Under the pieces are notes generated by a model. It did not search any database. It saw only the letters and a program-made list of their open reading frames with translations, and was not told where the DNA came from. This document shows, in pieces, positions 25,089 through 34,315 of a stretch of DNA of 64,000 nt (positions are counted from its first letter, which is position 1; each line of letters begins with the position of its first letter). The position numbers were made by a program, and so were the translations under genes. This stretch comes from Bacteroidota bacterium (GTDB taxonomy: Bacteria; Bacteroidota; Ignavibacteria; UBA10030; UBA6906): NCBI GenBank assembly GCA_019637975.1, contig JAHBUR010000009.1, positions 62,001-126,000 on the forward strand, read 5' to 3'.

Positions 25089-26339
25089 TCAGGAATAGAT
25101 CAGCTGCAAAGCAGGAGGAAGACGTTTGAATAATGCCCTCAACTCCCTGATGATGGAACGAAGAATTGGCTGCGGCAGTTTTCGTGTTGCCTTGTTCTTC
25201 ACAAAATCACGTGCAGCCACGATCAATCCGACATCCTTACCCGCCTTTTCGCTGAGAAGATATTTGTGTTCCATAATTTCGACGTAGAGACTTGCCGCTG
25301 TTTTCTCCGGAAAAAAATCGGCGACATCGTACTGCAGAAACACTTTGCATACAGGCTGAAACACATCCCTGTACCACTCTTCTGCCGCATCAACAAGCGG
25401 TACTTCACGGCCGAGCCGTTCGCTGACGTACCATTTGTGTTCACTGATATGTTTCAATAATACCTTCGCATACCCCTTCACGTCGAAATCACCAAGCAGT
25501 TTGTCAACATCAATGTGCGTCATCAGCTCGAACGACCGCATTTCCTGCTCAACCGCGTACCGTTTGTGATATGAGTCGAGAATGAACCGATAGTCTTCGT
25601 CGGTCATGACGGCGTCACGCACAATGCCGCTTGCGCGCAAGTCCGCTTCAGTCCATTGCATCGACTCAAGAAAGAACTCAACATCAGCATGGCGCAGTGA
25701 ATCGGTAATCGAGCGGTGGATTTCGACTGTTTCGGCATCGGCAAGTACGGCGCGCAATCGAGTGCGAGGGCCAAGTTCGGGCTCGGCCTCGTTGCTGAAG
25801 TTGATCAACATGTTGGCAAGCGACGCATCACCCCAGTACACACCTTGAGAGTGCATTTCTACAAACAATCGAATTACGGCATCCCAGATTCTTCTTCTGC
25901 TTTCCTTTGAGAAGCCTCTCCTGAACAGGAACGAATCCGGGACTACTTTCTCCATTAACTCCGTAATGAGAAAGCCGGTATGGCGTTCTTGCGGCAACCG
26001 TCCGACTTTCGTCTCGATGATTGTTGTACCGTCATTCCTCGCTACGAAGCCGACAGGCCACAGAGTATGAATTTCCATTTCGCGAAGCCGGATATACGTT
26101 GCATATTCCCGCCTGGCGCTTTCCAGCGACGTTTCCTTGATGGCATACCGATGGCTGTTCGATTCTACAAAGCGCACAACGTGACGCGAGAGCCCGCTTT
26201 TCACTTCGAGAAGTCTGATGCCGTGTTCCTCCCATTGTTCAAGGGACTCTTGCCAGGGGAGGTTGAAGAGTACCGGCAGGGATTCGCCGGGAACAAAGAA
26301 CTGCAGATTCCCGTCGAGCTTTGAAGGAGAGGCAATCAT
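25089..26339 (-). CDS. DUF4032 protein with LPS-kinase-like domain
   Basis: Protein of 416 residues with a kinase-like N-terminal half: RYAIKETS (ATP-lysine), a catalytic loop HSQGVYWGDASLANML (Asp and Asn) and LADAETVE in the place of the DFG metal site. The C-terminal half (about 225-385) fits DUF4032, including a repeated EHKWYVSERLGREVPLVDAAEEWY / EHKYLLSEKAGKDVGLIVAARDF unit. The lipopolysaccharide-kinase resemblance suggests a small-molecule or sugar kinase; no substrate is known. It sits between purC and DUF971. Confidence 0.75.
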   Translation of the reverse strand: MIASPSKLDGNLQFFVPGESLPVLFNLPWQESLEQWEEHGIRLLEVKSGLSRHVVRFVESNSHRYAIKETSLESARREYATYIRLREMEIHTLWPVGFVARNDGTTIIETKVGRLPQERHTGFLITELMEKVVPDSFLFRRGFSKESRRRIWDAVIRLFVEMHSQGVYWGDASLANMLINFSNEAEPELGPRTRLRAVLADAETVEIHRSITDSLRHADVEFFLESMQWTEADLRASGIVRDAVMTDEDYRFILDSYHKRYAVEQEMRSFELMTHIDVDKLLGDFDVKGYAKVLLKHISEHKWYVSERLGREVPLVDAAEEWYRDVFQPVCKVFLQYDVADFFPEKTAASLYVEIMEHKYLLSEKAGKDVGLIVAARDFVKNKATRKLPQPILRSIIRELRALFKRLPPALQLIYS

Positions 26340-26373
26340 ATCGACCCTCGTCCGTTACATGACAACGTGCACG

Positions 26374-27273
26374 TCACGCCACCGGCTTGCCCGTGAGAAG
26401 TTTCAACGCCTCTTCGTATTTTCTGCTTGTTGTGCGGATAATCTCTTCGGGAAGCTTCGGCGGAGGCGGTTGTTTATTCCACTGAATGGAGAGAAGGTAG
26501 TCGCGGACAAACTGCTTGTCGAAACTTGGTTGGGCGCTGCCGGGCTTGTAGCGATCCATCGGCCAGAAGCGCGAAGAGTCGGGCGTCAAGGCTTCATCAA
26601 TCCATACAACCTCGCCGTTCTCATCCAAACCGAACTCAAATTTTGTGTCGGCGATGATGATGCCTTTGCCTGCCGCGTACTCCGCCCCTTTTGTGTACAG
26701 TCCTATTGTCAGGTCGCGCAATTTCGTTGCAAGCTCTTTTCCGACAAGGTTCACAACATCGTCAAACGAGATGTTCTCGTCGTGCGTGCCGATGGGGGCT
26801 TTTGTTGTTGGCGTGAAGATCGGCTCGCTGAGTTTGTCCGATTCTCTTAACCCGTCGGGGAGAGTTATTCCGCAAATGGATTTGGACTTCTTGTATTCAC
26901 TCCATCCCGAGCCGGAAATGTAGCCGCGAACGACACATTCGACTTCAATCGGCTTCAGCTTCTTCGTCAGCATGCTTCGGCCGCCGAAGATTTCCGGCGC
27001 CGAGCGGAACGGCTCGGGAAATTCGGTCACCTTTGTCGTAATAATATGATTGCCGACAACAGCGGAAAGATGCCGGAACCAAAATGCCGAAATCTGTGTA
27101 AGAACTCTTCCCTTGTTGGGAATCCCGTCAGGGAGAATCACGTCAAACGCTGAAATCCTGTCGGTTGCAACAATGAGAAGTGAGTCGCTGAGATCATACA
27201 GATCGCGTACTTTTCCTTGTTTCGTCGGCTTGAACCTTTCAGACGAAGTCTGGGTAATAACCGGGTAGGCCAT
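26374..27273 (-). CDS. purC: Phosphoribosylaminoimidazole-succinocarboxamide synthase
   Basis: SAICAR synthetase of 299 residues; it joins aspartate to CAIR with ATP in purine biosynthesis. Motifs are [61 protein letters not shown] and [14 protein letters not shown]. The long form (about 300 residues) is the eukaryote-like/Bacteroidota type rather than the 240-residue type. Other purine genes are not adjacent. The upstream hypothetical gene has a strong terminator only about 45 bases before the purC ATG, so a compact promoter or readthrough must serve it. Confidence 0.95.
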   Translation of the reverse strand: MAYPVITQTSSERFKPTKQGKVRDLYDLSDSLLIVATDRISAFDVILPDGIPNKGRVLTQISAFWFRHLSAVVGNHIITTKVTEFPEPFRSAPEIFGGRSMLTKKLKPIEVECVVRGYISGSGWSEYKKSKSICGITLPDGLRESDKLSEPIFTPTTKAPIGTHDENISFDDVVNLVGKELATKLRDLTIGLYTKGAEYAAGKGIIIADTKFEFGLDENGEVVWIDEALTPDSSRFWPMDRYKPGSAQPSFDKQFVRDYLLSIQWNKQPPPPKLPEEIIRTTSRKYEEALKLLTGKPVA

Positions 27274-27315
27274 TGTGTCTCTCGATTAGGGGATGGATGC
27301 ACGTTTGTGTTGCTC

Positions 27316-27357
27316 CAAAAAACAAAAATGCACCGAGGAAAACAACCTCGGTGCATT
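27316..27357 (-). terminator. Strong intrinsic terminator after 148-aa gene
   Basis: AATGCACCGAGG and CCTCGGTGCATT form a 12-bp perfect stem with a seven-base loop, followed on the minus strand by TTTGTTTTTT. Confidence 0.9.
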
Positions 27358-27377
27358 GGAATCGCGACTCATTGCCG

Positions 27378-27824
27378 CTACGCTTCGAGATTTGCGCCCA
27401 AAATTTCTTCGATCGTGCCCCGGTGGAAGCTCTGATCGGGAGGCGACGCCACCGTTGCCCGGCTGATGTTGCCCAGCTTCAACCCCGACCACTCCGAGTG
27501 GATCTTTGCCTTGACGAAATCTGTAACTGCCTTCTGAATGTCAGTCGGCTGGAGTTTCTTCTTCGATTGCGGATCGACAAATATATCAATCTTGATTTCG
27601 TTACTGGAAATCTTCTTTGGAACGATCATGTAGTCAATTTTCTCAAAATGCCGCCAGCCGTACGTGCGGTTCGTTTTGCTGAATGTTGAGGGAACATGTT
27701 TGAAGCTTCGTTCGTCAGCGGTGGGCAAAAGCGTGATGGTGACACGCTCGAATTTCTGAGAACCACGTGCAGGGACCATGCGGTCAATTCTCCAAGGTTG
27801 TTGTAAAAGGGGGTTGGTGGGCAT
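27378..27824 (-). CDS. Hypothetical protein (148 aa)
   Basis: Not recognised. Soluble, no signal peptide; rich in Lys, Arg and Thr with alternating hydrophobic residues in RVTITLLP and IKIDIFVDP, suggesting a small alpha/beta or beta fold. It is a single-gene unit: a perfect TTGACA/TATATT promoter lies about 25 bases upstream and a strong terminator follows 20 bases downstream, so it is certainly transcribed as a discrete unit. Confidence 0.72.
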   Translation of the reverse strand: MPTNPLLQQPWRIDRMVPARGSQKFERVTITLLPTADERSFKHVPSTFSKTNRTYGWRHFEKIDYMIVPKKISSNEIKIDIFVDPQSKKKLQPTDIQKAVTDFVKAKIHSEWSGLKLGNISRATVASPPDQSFHRGTIEEILGANLEA

Positions 27825-27851
27825 TGTTTCTTATTGCTTGATTGCGGGAGC

Positions 27852-27880
27852 AATATAGCTACAAATTGACGTTGTGTCAA
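27852..27880 (-). promoter_or_regulatory. Promoter of 148-aa gene
   Basis: Perfect TTGACA, 17-base spacer, TATATT on the minus strand. The predicted start is about 20 bases before the ATG. Confidence 0.82.
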
Positions 27881-28063
27881 CTCGGCGAACTCAAAATTAT
27901 CTGCGAAAAGTGCGCTGCGTCAACGGCAATTCGGCATTTCTCAACCCGTTTATTCTGCTCCCTGCCCGAAACGAATATGCACAATCTCTGTATACAAATA
28001 CGTTAGCTCGCTCACTATTTTCTTTAAGTGACTGAGGAAAGCCTAAAAAAGTTTCAAAAAAAT

Positions 28064-28672
28064 CTACTTCCAATCCGAGAACTTGGTTTCGATTGCCAAC
28101 GCCTTCGATAGCAGGTTGAGATATGTGCTTCGCGGAATTTCGATGGCACCGAGACTTCGAAGATGTTCCGTCATGTACTGTGAATCAAGCAAGATGAACT
28201 TGCCGGCTTTCATTCTCTCAACGAGATGAAACAGTGCAACTTTTGACGCGTTTTTCAAGAGGGAAAACATCGATTCGCCGAAGAACGCGCCTCGAATGGC
28301 AACGCCGTAAAGTCCTCCAACCAATGAACCTCTGAACCATGTCTCGACGCTATGCGCAAATCCTGCATCGTTCAACTTGGTATACGCGGCAATGATTTCC
28401 TCCGAAATCCAGGTGTCTTCGCGGTCGGAGCAATAACGCATTACTTCTTCAAATGCCGTGTCGATCCGGATTTCGAACTCTTTCTTCCGAATGTCCTGTT
28501 TCAGGCTTCTTGACACCTTGAAATCATCCAGAGGAATGATTGTCCGGGGATCGGGCGAAAACCACTCAATAGGCCCGTTGCGTGAAGTCGCCATAGGGAA
28601 GTAGCCGTTGCAGTAGGCGACAATGAGAAACTCGGGGTCAAGCGAGGGTTCGTTGATGTTCAGGCCTGTCAT
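28064..28672 (-). CDS. aat: Leucyl/phenylalanyl-tRNA-protein transferase
   Basis: N-end-rule enzyme of 202 residues that adds Leu or Phe from tRNA to proteins with basic N-termini, marking them for ClpS/ClpAP-type degradation. Motifs are AYCNGYFPMA, IEWFSPDPRTIIPLDDFKVSRSL, TWISEEIIAAYTKLNDAGFAHSVE, GLYGVAIRGAFFGESMFS and LLDSQYMTEHLRSLGA. I prefer the ATG at 28672 to a TTG ten codons upstream inside the methyltransferase gene. A ClpC-type unfoldase is encoded at 37300-39798; clpS is not in the window. Confidence 0.93.
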   Translation of the reverse strand: MTGLNINEPSLDPEFLIVAYCNGYFPMATSRNGPIEWFSPDPRTIIPLDDFKVSRSLKQDIRKKEFEIRIDTAFEEVMRYCSDREDTWISEEIIAAYTKLNDAGFAHSVETWFRGSLVGGLYGVAIRGAFFGESMFSLLKNASKVALFHLVERMKAGKFILLDSQYMTEHLRSLGAIEIPRSTYLNLLSKALAIETKFSDWK

Positions 28673-28686
28673 GAGAACACCGTCAA

Positions 28687-29298
28687 TTACAGCTTCCGCC
28701 AAATTGTGAGTATTTCCTTGCCTCTTCGAGGGCTCACCGATCTTTCCGGCGCTTCTACCGATATCAATTCAAGTTTCTTCCCGAACAGCCTGTTAACCTC
28801 GTCCATCGAAACGGAAAACGGCGGACCTCCCGAACGGTTGTCGAGCGGGAAGAACAGCCCGATAAATCTCCCTGCCGGTTTCATGAGAGAAGGAACAACT
28901 GAAGCAAACTCCGGTCTTCGCGAAGGATCAATCGCGCAGAACGTTACATACTCAACAACGTAATCGAACTCTCCGGAAATTCCCAGCGAGTAGTCAAAAA
29001 TATCTTCCTGCACCAATTCGAGGGCAACATGTTTTTCCTCCGCAAGCGAGCGTGTGTGTTTTATGGCTTCGGGGGAAAAATCAATTGCAGTAACCGGAAA
29101 GCCGTGTTGAGCAAAAAGAACTGCATCATACCCCTTGCCGCAACCCAGGACAAGCGTCTTCCCCGGTTCGAATCGACCGGACTCAAGCAAATCCACAAAC
29201 ACCGGAGTGGGAGTTCCCATATCCCAACTATCCTGGTTGTTGCGATACCGTATATCCCAATAGTGAGGTTCATCCACTCCTGTTTCGTCGGTCATCAT
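28687..29298 (-). CDS. TPMT-like SAM-dependent methyltransferase
   Basis: Class I methyltransferase of 203 residues resembling the thiopurine methyltransferase family: an N-terminal HYWDIRYRNNQDSWDMGTPTP, the SAM loop LVLGCGKGYDAVLFAQHG, VTAIDFSPEAI, and VVEYVTFCAIDPSRR. Substrates are probably small thiol, selenium, tellurium or halide compounds in this family; the real one is unknown. The ATG overlaps the stop of the quinone reductase-like gene (ATGA), and aat starts 15 bases after its stop. Confidence 0.87.
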   Translation of the reverse strand: MMTDETGVDEPHYWDIRYRNNQDSWDMGTPTPVFVDLLESGRFEPGKTLVLGCGKGYDAVLFAQHGFPVTAIDFSPEAIKHTRSLAEEKHVALELVQEDIFDYSLGISGEFDYVVEYVTFCAIDPSRRPEFASVVPSLMKPAGRFIGLFFPLDNRSGGPPFSVSMDEVNRLFGKKLELISVEAPERSVSPRRGKEILTIWRKL

Positions 29299-30323
29299 GC
29301 ACCCATCAGCACAACAACCTTGCCGACAGTTTGGCGGGTTTGCAGGGCCCGATGAGCTTCCACAATATCCTTGAACGGAAAGATCTTTCCTATGAGAGGC
29401 TTCAGTACGCCCAAGTCGTACAGCTTCAACAACTCAAGGGCTGCTTCTTTGAAGTACGATTCCTTTCCTTTCAACGTGCCAAGGTTGAAACCGAAGATGG
29501 ATTTATTGGCGCTCATGAGTTGAACGGGAAAAATCGGCTTCATAACCGACATGACGGTGGCGGCCTTCAATTTGTTGAGTGCCCCCTTGCCGGCAACGGC
29601 CGCGAGTCCGTACAGAATGTAGCGACCCATCCCGGCAAGCAGATTCCAGCTTTTGTCGTACACAAGCCCGCCCACTGCATCCATCACCACATCAACCCCA
29701 TAGCCTCCGGTAATACGCTTGATCTCCTCGGCAAAATCAATTGTGTTGTAATTGATGGCATGATGCGCGCCGTTGTTGCGCGCTAATTCAAGCTTTGCTT
29801 CCGTTCCCGCGGTGCCGAATATCTCGGCCCCGAGATGCCTGCCCAATTGCAACGTCGCCAGCCCTGCACCTCCGGCGGCGGCGTGCACAAGAAGCTTCTC
29901 TCCGCGCCTGATGTTCGCAAGCCGGACAATACCATGATACGCCGTCAGGTACACAACCAGAAACGCCGCGCCCTCTTCGTACCCCATAGATGCAGGCAAG
30001 CGCGTTGCAAGTTTTTCGCCCACGCAAACATACTCGGCATGACTTCCGTGACGGCTGTAGCCCATCACTCGCTCTCCCCCTTTGAACTCGGTTACATTTG
30101 CCCCCACTTCAACAACTTCACCCGAAAATTCAAGCCCGAGAATGAATGGCGGTGGCGGGGTTCCGGGATACACGCCAAAACGTCCCATCACGTCTGCGAA
30201 ATTGAGCCCGACTGCCTTCACTTGAATCAAGATCTGGTCGGGTAACGGACGCGGTATCGCCGTTTCCCGGATTTCCAGAACTTCCGGTCCCCCGTATTTT
30301 GTGACAAATGCAGCCTTCATCAT
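29295..30323 (-). CDS. Zinc-free medium-chain dehydrogenase, quinone oxidoreductase type
   Basis: NADPH-dependent reductase of 342 residues in the QOR/VAT-1 branch. It has the N-terminal GroES-like half (GGPEVLEIRE, NFADVMGRFGVYP) and a Rossmann nucleotide site (VHAAAGGAGLATLQLGRHLGAEIFGTAG). The catalytic and structural zinc cysteines of alcohol dehydrogenases are absent. Substrates are likely quinones or conjugated carbonyls. It is first of three overlapping genes with the methyltransferase and aat; AGGAGGA precedes the ATG. Confidence 0.87.
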   Translation of the reverse strand: MMKAAFVTKYGGPEVLEIRETAIPRPLPDQILIQVKAVGLNFADVMGRFGVYPGTPPPPFILGLEFSGEVVEVGANVTEFKGGERVMGYSRHGSHAEYVCVGEKLATRLPASMGYEEGAAFLVVYLTAYHGIVRLANIRRGEKLLVHAAAGGAGLATLQLGRHLGAEIFGTAGTEAKLELARNNGAHHAINYNTIDFAEEIKRITGGYGVDVVMDAVGGLVYDKSWNLLAGMGRYILYGLAAVAGKGALNKLKAATVMSVMKPIFPVQLMSANKSIFGFNLGTLKGKESYFKEAALELLKLYDLGVLKPLIGKIFPFKDIVEAHRALQTRQTVGKVVVLMGA

Positions 30324-30355
30324 TCCTCCTTCAGCAATCCGGCCTCACAGGGAGG

Positions 30356-30583
30356 TTATTGCTCGTAATAATCGCCAAACGGCGACTTGATAGTCCTTTT
30401 GGGTTTGTTGAGAACGTATTTTTCGTGCATCGCAAGGAGTTTCTTTTTTGAGAGATCGTCGAGATCCTCGTCATCTTTGTCACGCTTGACAAACATACGG
30501 AAATCCTCCTGCTCGTTACGGTTCATCTTGCGTTCAAAATCTCTCAACTCGTTGATGACCTTCCGTTGTTCTATATGTGTCAT
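30356..30583 (-). CDS. Small charged protein (75 aa) coupled to AddB-like gene
   Basis: Not recognised. Highly charged and helical (ELRDFERKMNRNEQEDF, then RDKDDEDLDDLSKKKLL), no signal peptide. Its ATG overlaps the stop codon of the AddB-like gene in an ATGA junction, so it is translated with it. A role as a small accessory or regulator of the nuclease is possible but only suggested by position. Confidence 0.65.
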   Translation of the reverse strand: MTHIEQRKVINELRDFERKMNRNEQEDFRMFVKRDKDDEDLDDLSKKKLLAMHEKYVLNKPKRTIKSPFGDYYEQ

Positions 30584-33500
30584 TCTTTCTCCGGATCAGG
30601 CTGTGCTACACGCTGGATTGTTTGTATGCGGCAGATTGTCTTGTAATCGCAATAGGTACAGACCTTGTCGATCTTGTCGTGAGATGTGAGGGGAAATTTC
30701 CCCTGCGTCATCTCATCCACAAACGAGTTTACCAGATTGATTGCCTGCGCTATGAGTTCTTTGAGTTCCGCGTCTGAAGGAAGAAGATTGGCATTGGACC
30801 GGGCTACCTCCAACTCGGTCTTGTGCTCGCCGCTGCCGACGCCGACCTTCAACTCAACGGGACTGCGTAATTTGTAATACAAACCGCCAGCCGGTGTAAT
30901 TTCCCTGCGGAATTGCGCTGCAAGCATCTGTTCAATGGTATAGAGATAAATCGGAAGCTGCAAGCTGATGCCCGACCGAACATCGTCGAGTCGTGCCTGC
31001 ACGTTGCCGGATTTGTAGTCAACAATCACGAAAGCTTCATCCCCGATTTCAACACGATCCACCTTCCCGCTGAGCTGAATATTGCCGGCAACAACCGGCT
31101 CATCCGAAAAGAGTTGCGTGTCGATGCGGTTTCGCGAGCCCGGTTGCGGCCCGAACCCGACTTCGAAGAACCCCGGCTGCAGAGGGGAGTTTCTCTTCCG
31201 CTCGTGTTCAAGAAACTCGCGCAGCGTGCCTTCCCCCCCGGTACTTTTGTTGCCGAGAATGAGTTCCTTTTCCAACTCCCAGAACGCGTCGGGAATATCG
31301 ATTTCATCAAGCTTGCGTTCCGCAATTGCGAGCAACATTTTGTGGGCATCGGAGAATTCCGTGTCCGAGCAGCCAACAAGTGAGGGAAGCTTCTGGTCTC
31401 TCCGTTCAACATAAAATTCGAAGAGTATGTCATGGAGAACAGAACCCTTGTCCAGCGGAGAGAACTCTTCCTCAACATCCTCAACACTGTTCAACCGCAG
31501 AATACGCCGGACAAAGAACTGGTACGGGCACTTGCCGTACGATTCAAGCTGGCTGACGGAGTACACGCGATGCTTCAACTGCATCAGACTCTCTTTGGCT
31601 TCCTCCGAAATATCGTTCAAGATCATCCCCTCGAATTCGGGGAGATTATGAGTCTGCACGCGATTCGATTCTACAAGCAAAGCCTTCTCGACAACCTTCA
31701 CCTTATCACGAAGGATTTCGGGAACATCATCCTCCTTTCTCTTTTCTTCGGAAAGCAAGGCACGTCCGTGATGCCGTAAATAATCGTCCGCCGAGTGAAT
31801 AGTATATTCAAACGGTACATTTCCCGGATATTCCCACTGCTCGACTTCGGCTATGGCCAGCACGGCATCAATAAAACCCGAGCGTACAAGATCGCGCTCG
31901 ACTTCCTGCTCGGGGTATGTCAAGTACAGATGTTCCGACCAGTTTGTGATCGCCTGATAGAACAAGTACCGGTTTTCCCATGTGTGCCGCTGCTCGCGCT
32001 CAGCGAGGCGCTTGTTTCCGAAAAACAATTCCGACTGATAGACGGAAGGGAACTCGCCATCCACCAACCCCGCGACGATCATGACATCGAGCGGAAGCCC
32101 CCGTGTTTCGTCAATTGATGTGACGAGAACTCCCCGGCCGAACTGTTCACGAACGTTGTAGCGTTCCTGTGAAAGGGCAATCTTCAACTGTTCGACATAG
32201 AAGCGGAGAGAATAGCGTTGGTCTTTTCCGGCCTGATACTCCAGCACATGCATTGTCTGCTCAACAACATCGATGAACTTGGCGAATGCCCGTGCATCCT
32301 GTTCCACAAGTTCGGGGCGATTCTTCACGCCTATCGCCACGATGCGTTGCGAAAGATGAAGCGTCTCAAGAAGATGCTGCAAGGACATGAAGAACTGCGC
32401 CGGAGTCTGATCCGGAAGAATATCTGCCAACAGGGATTCAAGCCATTGAATATCCTGTTTGGCCTGTTCAAGCTTGTTGATGTCGCGCTTCGCGCGTTTC
32501 TGCTCCTCTTCTTCGAGAGAGATCAGATGAGTTTGCCGGACTTTCTGAATTTGTCGATCGATTCTGGAAAGCCATGAGCGTGCCCCGCCCACAATACGTA
32601 ACTCCCGCGCTGTCTTCATCAAATTAGAGGAATCGACAGATGTACCGTTGTTCATGCATTCAAAGTACGTTGAGCCGACGGTTCCGAGAACATCTTCACG
32701 ACGGAATCCCCGCACTGCAACTTCCAGCAACCCGACAATGGCAATGACGACCGGGGATTGCGCCAATCGGTTCCGATCGGTTATGTTCACAGGAATGCCG
32801 TATCTCGTGAATTGCTCACGCATGATGTGAGTATACAGCTGCGGCATATACATCGCGACACACACCCGGCTGAGATCCAATGCAGGCTTTTCGGCCACGA
32901 GTTGCTTGATCAGCCTGCAGATGAACTCAACTTCGGCAATACGATCCTTGGCCTTCACCACGGTTACATGATCGGCGCATCGCTCTCTTTCAATCTCTCC
33001 ATCACGTCGAAACATGTTTGCTGCAACATTCCGGAGTGTCTGCGCGACATGGTCGCTCACTTGCGGCCTGTTCAGAATAAGAGTGCCGCTGCCTGTATTG
33101 CGTTCTGCCGCGAACTTCATGTCGAGAAACCTTCTGTAATTCTGTTCCAGATGTCCGAACAGGGCTTCATTGCCCGGTTGGAAATCGAACACGAGTGTTA
33201 CCTCCACATCCATTGAGGAGAGTTTCTGGATGAAGCCGAGTTCGGGTTCCGTGAACTCATCAAATCCGACGATGGACACGCTCTGCACATCGGGGAAAAC
33301 ATCGCGGAACGCGTTTTCGAACTTTGGCTGTGGGCAGGTGTGGTGCAGGGTTTTGAAGACGCCTTCAGGATCGACTGCAGCGAGATTGGAAAGCAAGGAT
33401 TCGTACGTGGAGTAGATTGTGATAATGTCGCGAAGTTTCGGCTGATCACCCTCCTCTTCCGATACCAACTCTTCCGCGAGGTTTTCGGGATATATCCCGT

Positions 33501-33885
33501 ATTCTTTAAGATGACGAATTACTTGAATAACCTTGTCCAGCGTGCCGCGCGGAAGTACATTCCCCCGATCCCTCAGGTGAAAGTAGCGCAAGGTGCCCCG
33601 GGAAGCCACAATTGCCTGCCCAAACAACAGGGTTTGAATCGGGTCCGCAACAACACGGAGATTCTCGAAAGCAGCCTCGAAAAGCCTGAATGCAAGGGAT
33701 TCCAGCGTAAAGATCGGTACTTGGGCCACCGTTTTTCCCCCACCTGACAGCATTTCCCTGACAAGATGCCGGCTCCTGCGCTTTGTGGGAACCACCAGAA
33801 GAGTGTGCTCGACCGAATCAATAGCGGAAAACAGGCCCGGCTGTTGGAGTGAAGGTTTGCTCTTCTGCTTGAGTGTTATGGGCAT
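30580..33885 (-). CDS. AddB-like nuclease with degenerate helicase and Fe-S PD-(D/E)XK domain
   Basis: Protein of 1101 residues resembling AddB/RecC-type partners of AddA. The N-terminus reads LLVVPTKRRSRHLVREML, where a Walker A would be expected in Bacillus AddB; none is visible, so the helicase part is probably inactive. The C-terminal nuclease domain has VIVDYKSGN plus four cysteines, one in YGKCPYQFFVRR and three in CTYCDYKTIC, for an iron-sulfur cluster. Together with the AddA-like protein it should resect DNA ends for recombination. Confidence 0.83.
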   Translation of the reverse strand: MPITLKQKSKPSLQQPGLFSAIDSVEHTLLVVPTKRRSRHLVREMLSGGGKTVAQVPIFTLESLAFRLFEAAFENLRVVADPIQTLLFGQAIVASRGTLRYFHLRDRGNVLPRGTLDKVIQVIRHLKEYGIYPENLAEELVSEEEGDQPKLRDIITIYSTYESLLSNLAAVDPEGVFKTLHHTCPQPKFENAFRDVFPDVQSVSIVGFDEFTEPELGFIQKLSSMDVEVTLVFDFQPGNEALFGHLEQNYRRFLDMKFAAERNTGSGTLILNRPQVSDHVAQTLRNVAANMFRRDGEIERERCADHVTVVKAKDRIAEVEFICRLIKQLVAEKPALDLSRVCVAMYMPQLYTHIMREQFTRYGIPVNITDRNRLAQSPVVIAIVGLLEVAVRGFRREDVLGTVGSTYFECMNNGTSVDSSNLMKTARELRIVGGARSWLSRIDRQIQKVRQTHLISLEEEEQKRAKRDINKLEQAKQDIQWLESLLADILPDQTPAQFFMSLQHLLETLHLSQRIVAIGVKNRPELVEQDARAFAKFIDVVEQTMHVLEYQAGKDQRYSLRFYVEQLKIALSQERYNVREQFGRGVLVTSIDETRGLPLDVMIVAGLVDGEFPSVYQSELFFGNKRLAEREQRHTWENRYLFYQAITNWSEHLYLTYPEQEVERDLVRSGFIDAVLAIAEVEQWEYPGNVPFEYTIHSADDYLRHHGRALLSEEKRKEDDVPEILRDKVKVVEKALLVESNRVQTHNLPEFEGMILNDISEEAKESLMQLKHRVYSVSQLESYGKCPYQFFVRRILRLNSVEDVEEEFSPLDKGSVLHDILFEFYVERRDQKLPSLVGCSDTEFSDAHKMLLAIAERKLDEIDIPDAFWELEKELILGNKSTGGEGTLREFLEHERKRNSPLQPGFFEVGFGPQPGSRNRIDTQLFSDEPVVAGNIQLSGKVDRVEIGDEAFVIVDYKSGNVQARLDDVRSGISLQLPIYLYTIEQMLAAQFRREITPAGGLYYKLRSPVELKVGVGSGEHKTELEVARSNANLLPSDAELKELIAQAINLVNSFVDEMTQGKFPLTSHDKIDKVCTYCDYKTICRIQTIQRVAQPDPEKE

Positions 33886-34315
33886 GACGTCTGTCGCGAC
33901 TCAGGTAATAGGAAATGGAAGATGAACCGAGTTTGAAGCATAGAGTACAAAAAAAACGCTGAACGCGCAATGAATAGCGTGCGGAACGGACATTGGAAAC
34001 AATCTTCAAGGATACTGAATCCCATCTTGCATTTCGGCAACCGTAACATGTATATTTGACTCAACAACACTGGAATTTCAAATACAAACAAGCATTCCGG
34101 CTAGACACGTAGTCGTTTTTGGATCTTTGAAGAAAGGGGGTGGGCTGATTTGTGACGTGTGTCATCAGAAGAAGGGCTGCAATAGAGTATACTTCGAATA
34201 GCTATTGTAACTTTTTTACTCGCTCTGTTTAGTTTGTTCACGGAATACTTACCTGATTCGAAAAGGTAGTGTTTTCCCCGATTGAGAATTGTTCTAATCC
34301 CCCAAGGAGTTCATC
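33886..34315. other. 430-bp intergenic region between divergent addB-like gene and sigma-54 activator
   Basis: No gene seen. It contains TGAC-GTGT-GTCA (34153-34164), an inverted CAATAG/CTATTG (34180-34207) followed by TTTTTT, and a weak TTGTAA-17-TTTAGT on the plus strand. A T8 run lies before the addB-like gene on the minus strand. No convincing -24/-12 (GG/GC) promoter was found. Confidence 0.5.

Noticed and set aside
22252-25129. Several plus-strand frames of 200-280 codons
   Set aside because: Antisense to the M16 protease pair and DUF971, no ribosome sites and no recognisable domains.
33886-34315. Sigma-54 promoter for the activator gene
   Set aside because: No GG-N10-GC pair with suitable flanks was found.
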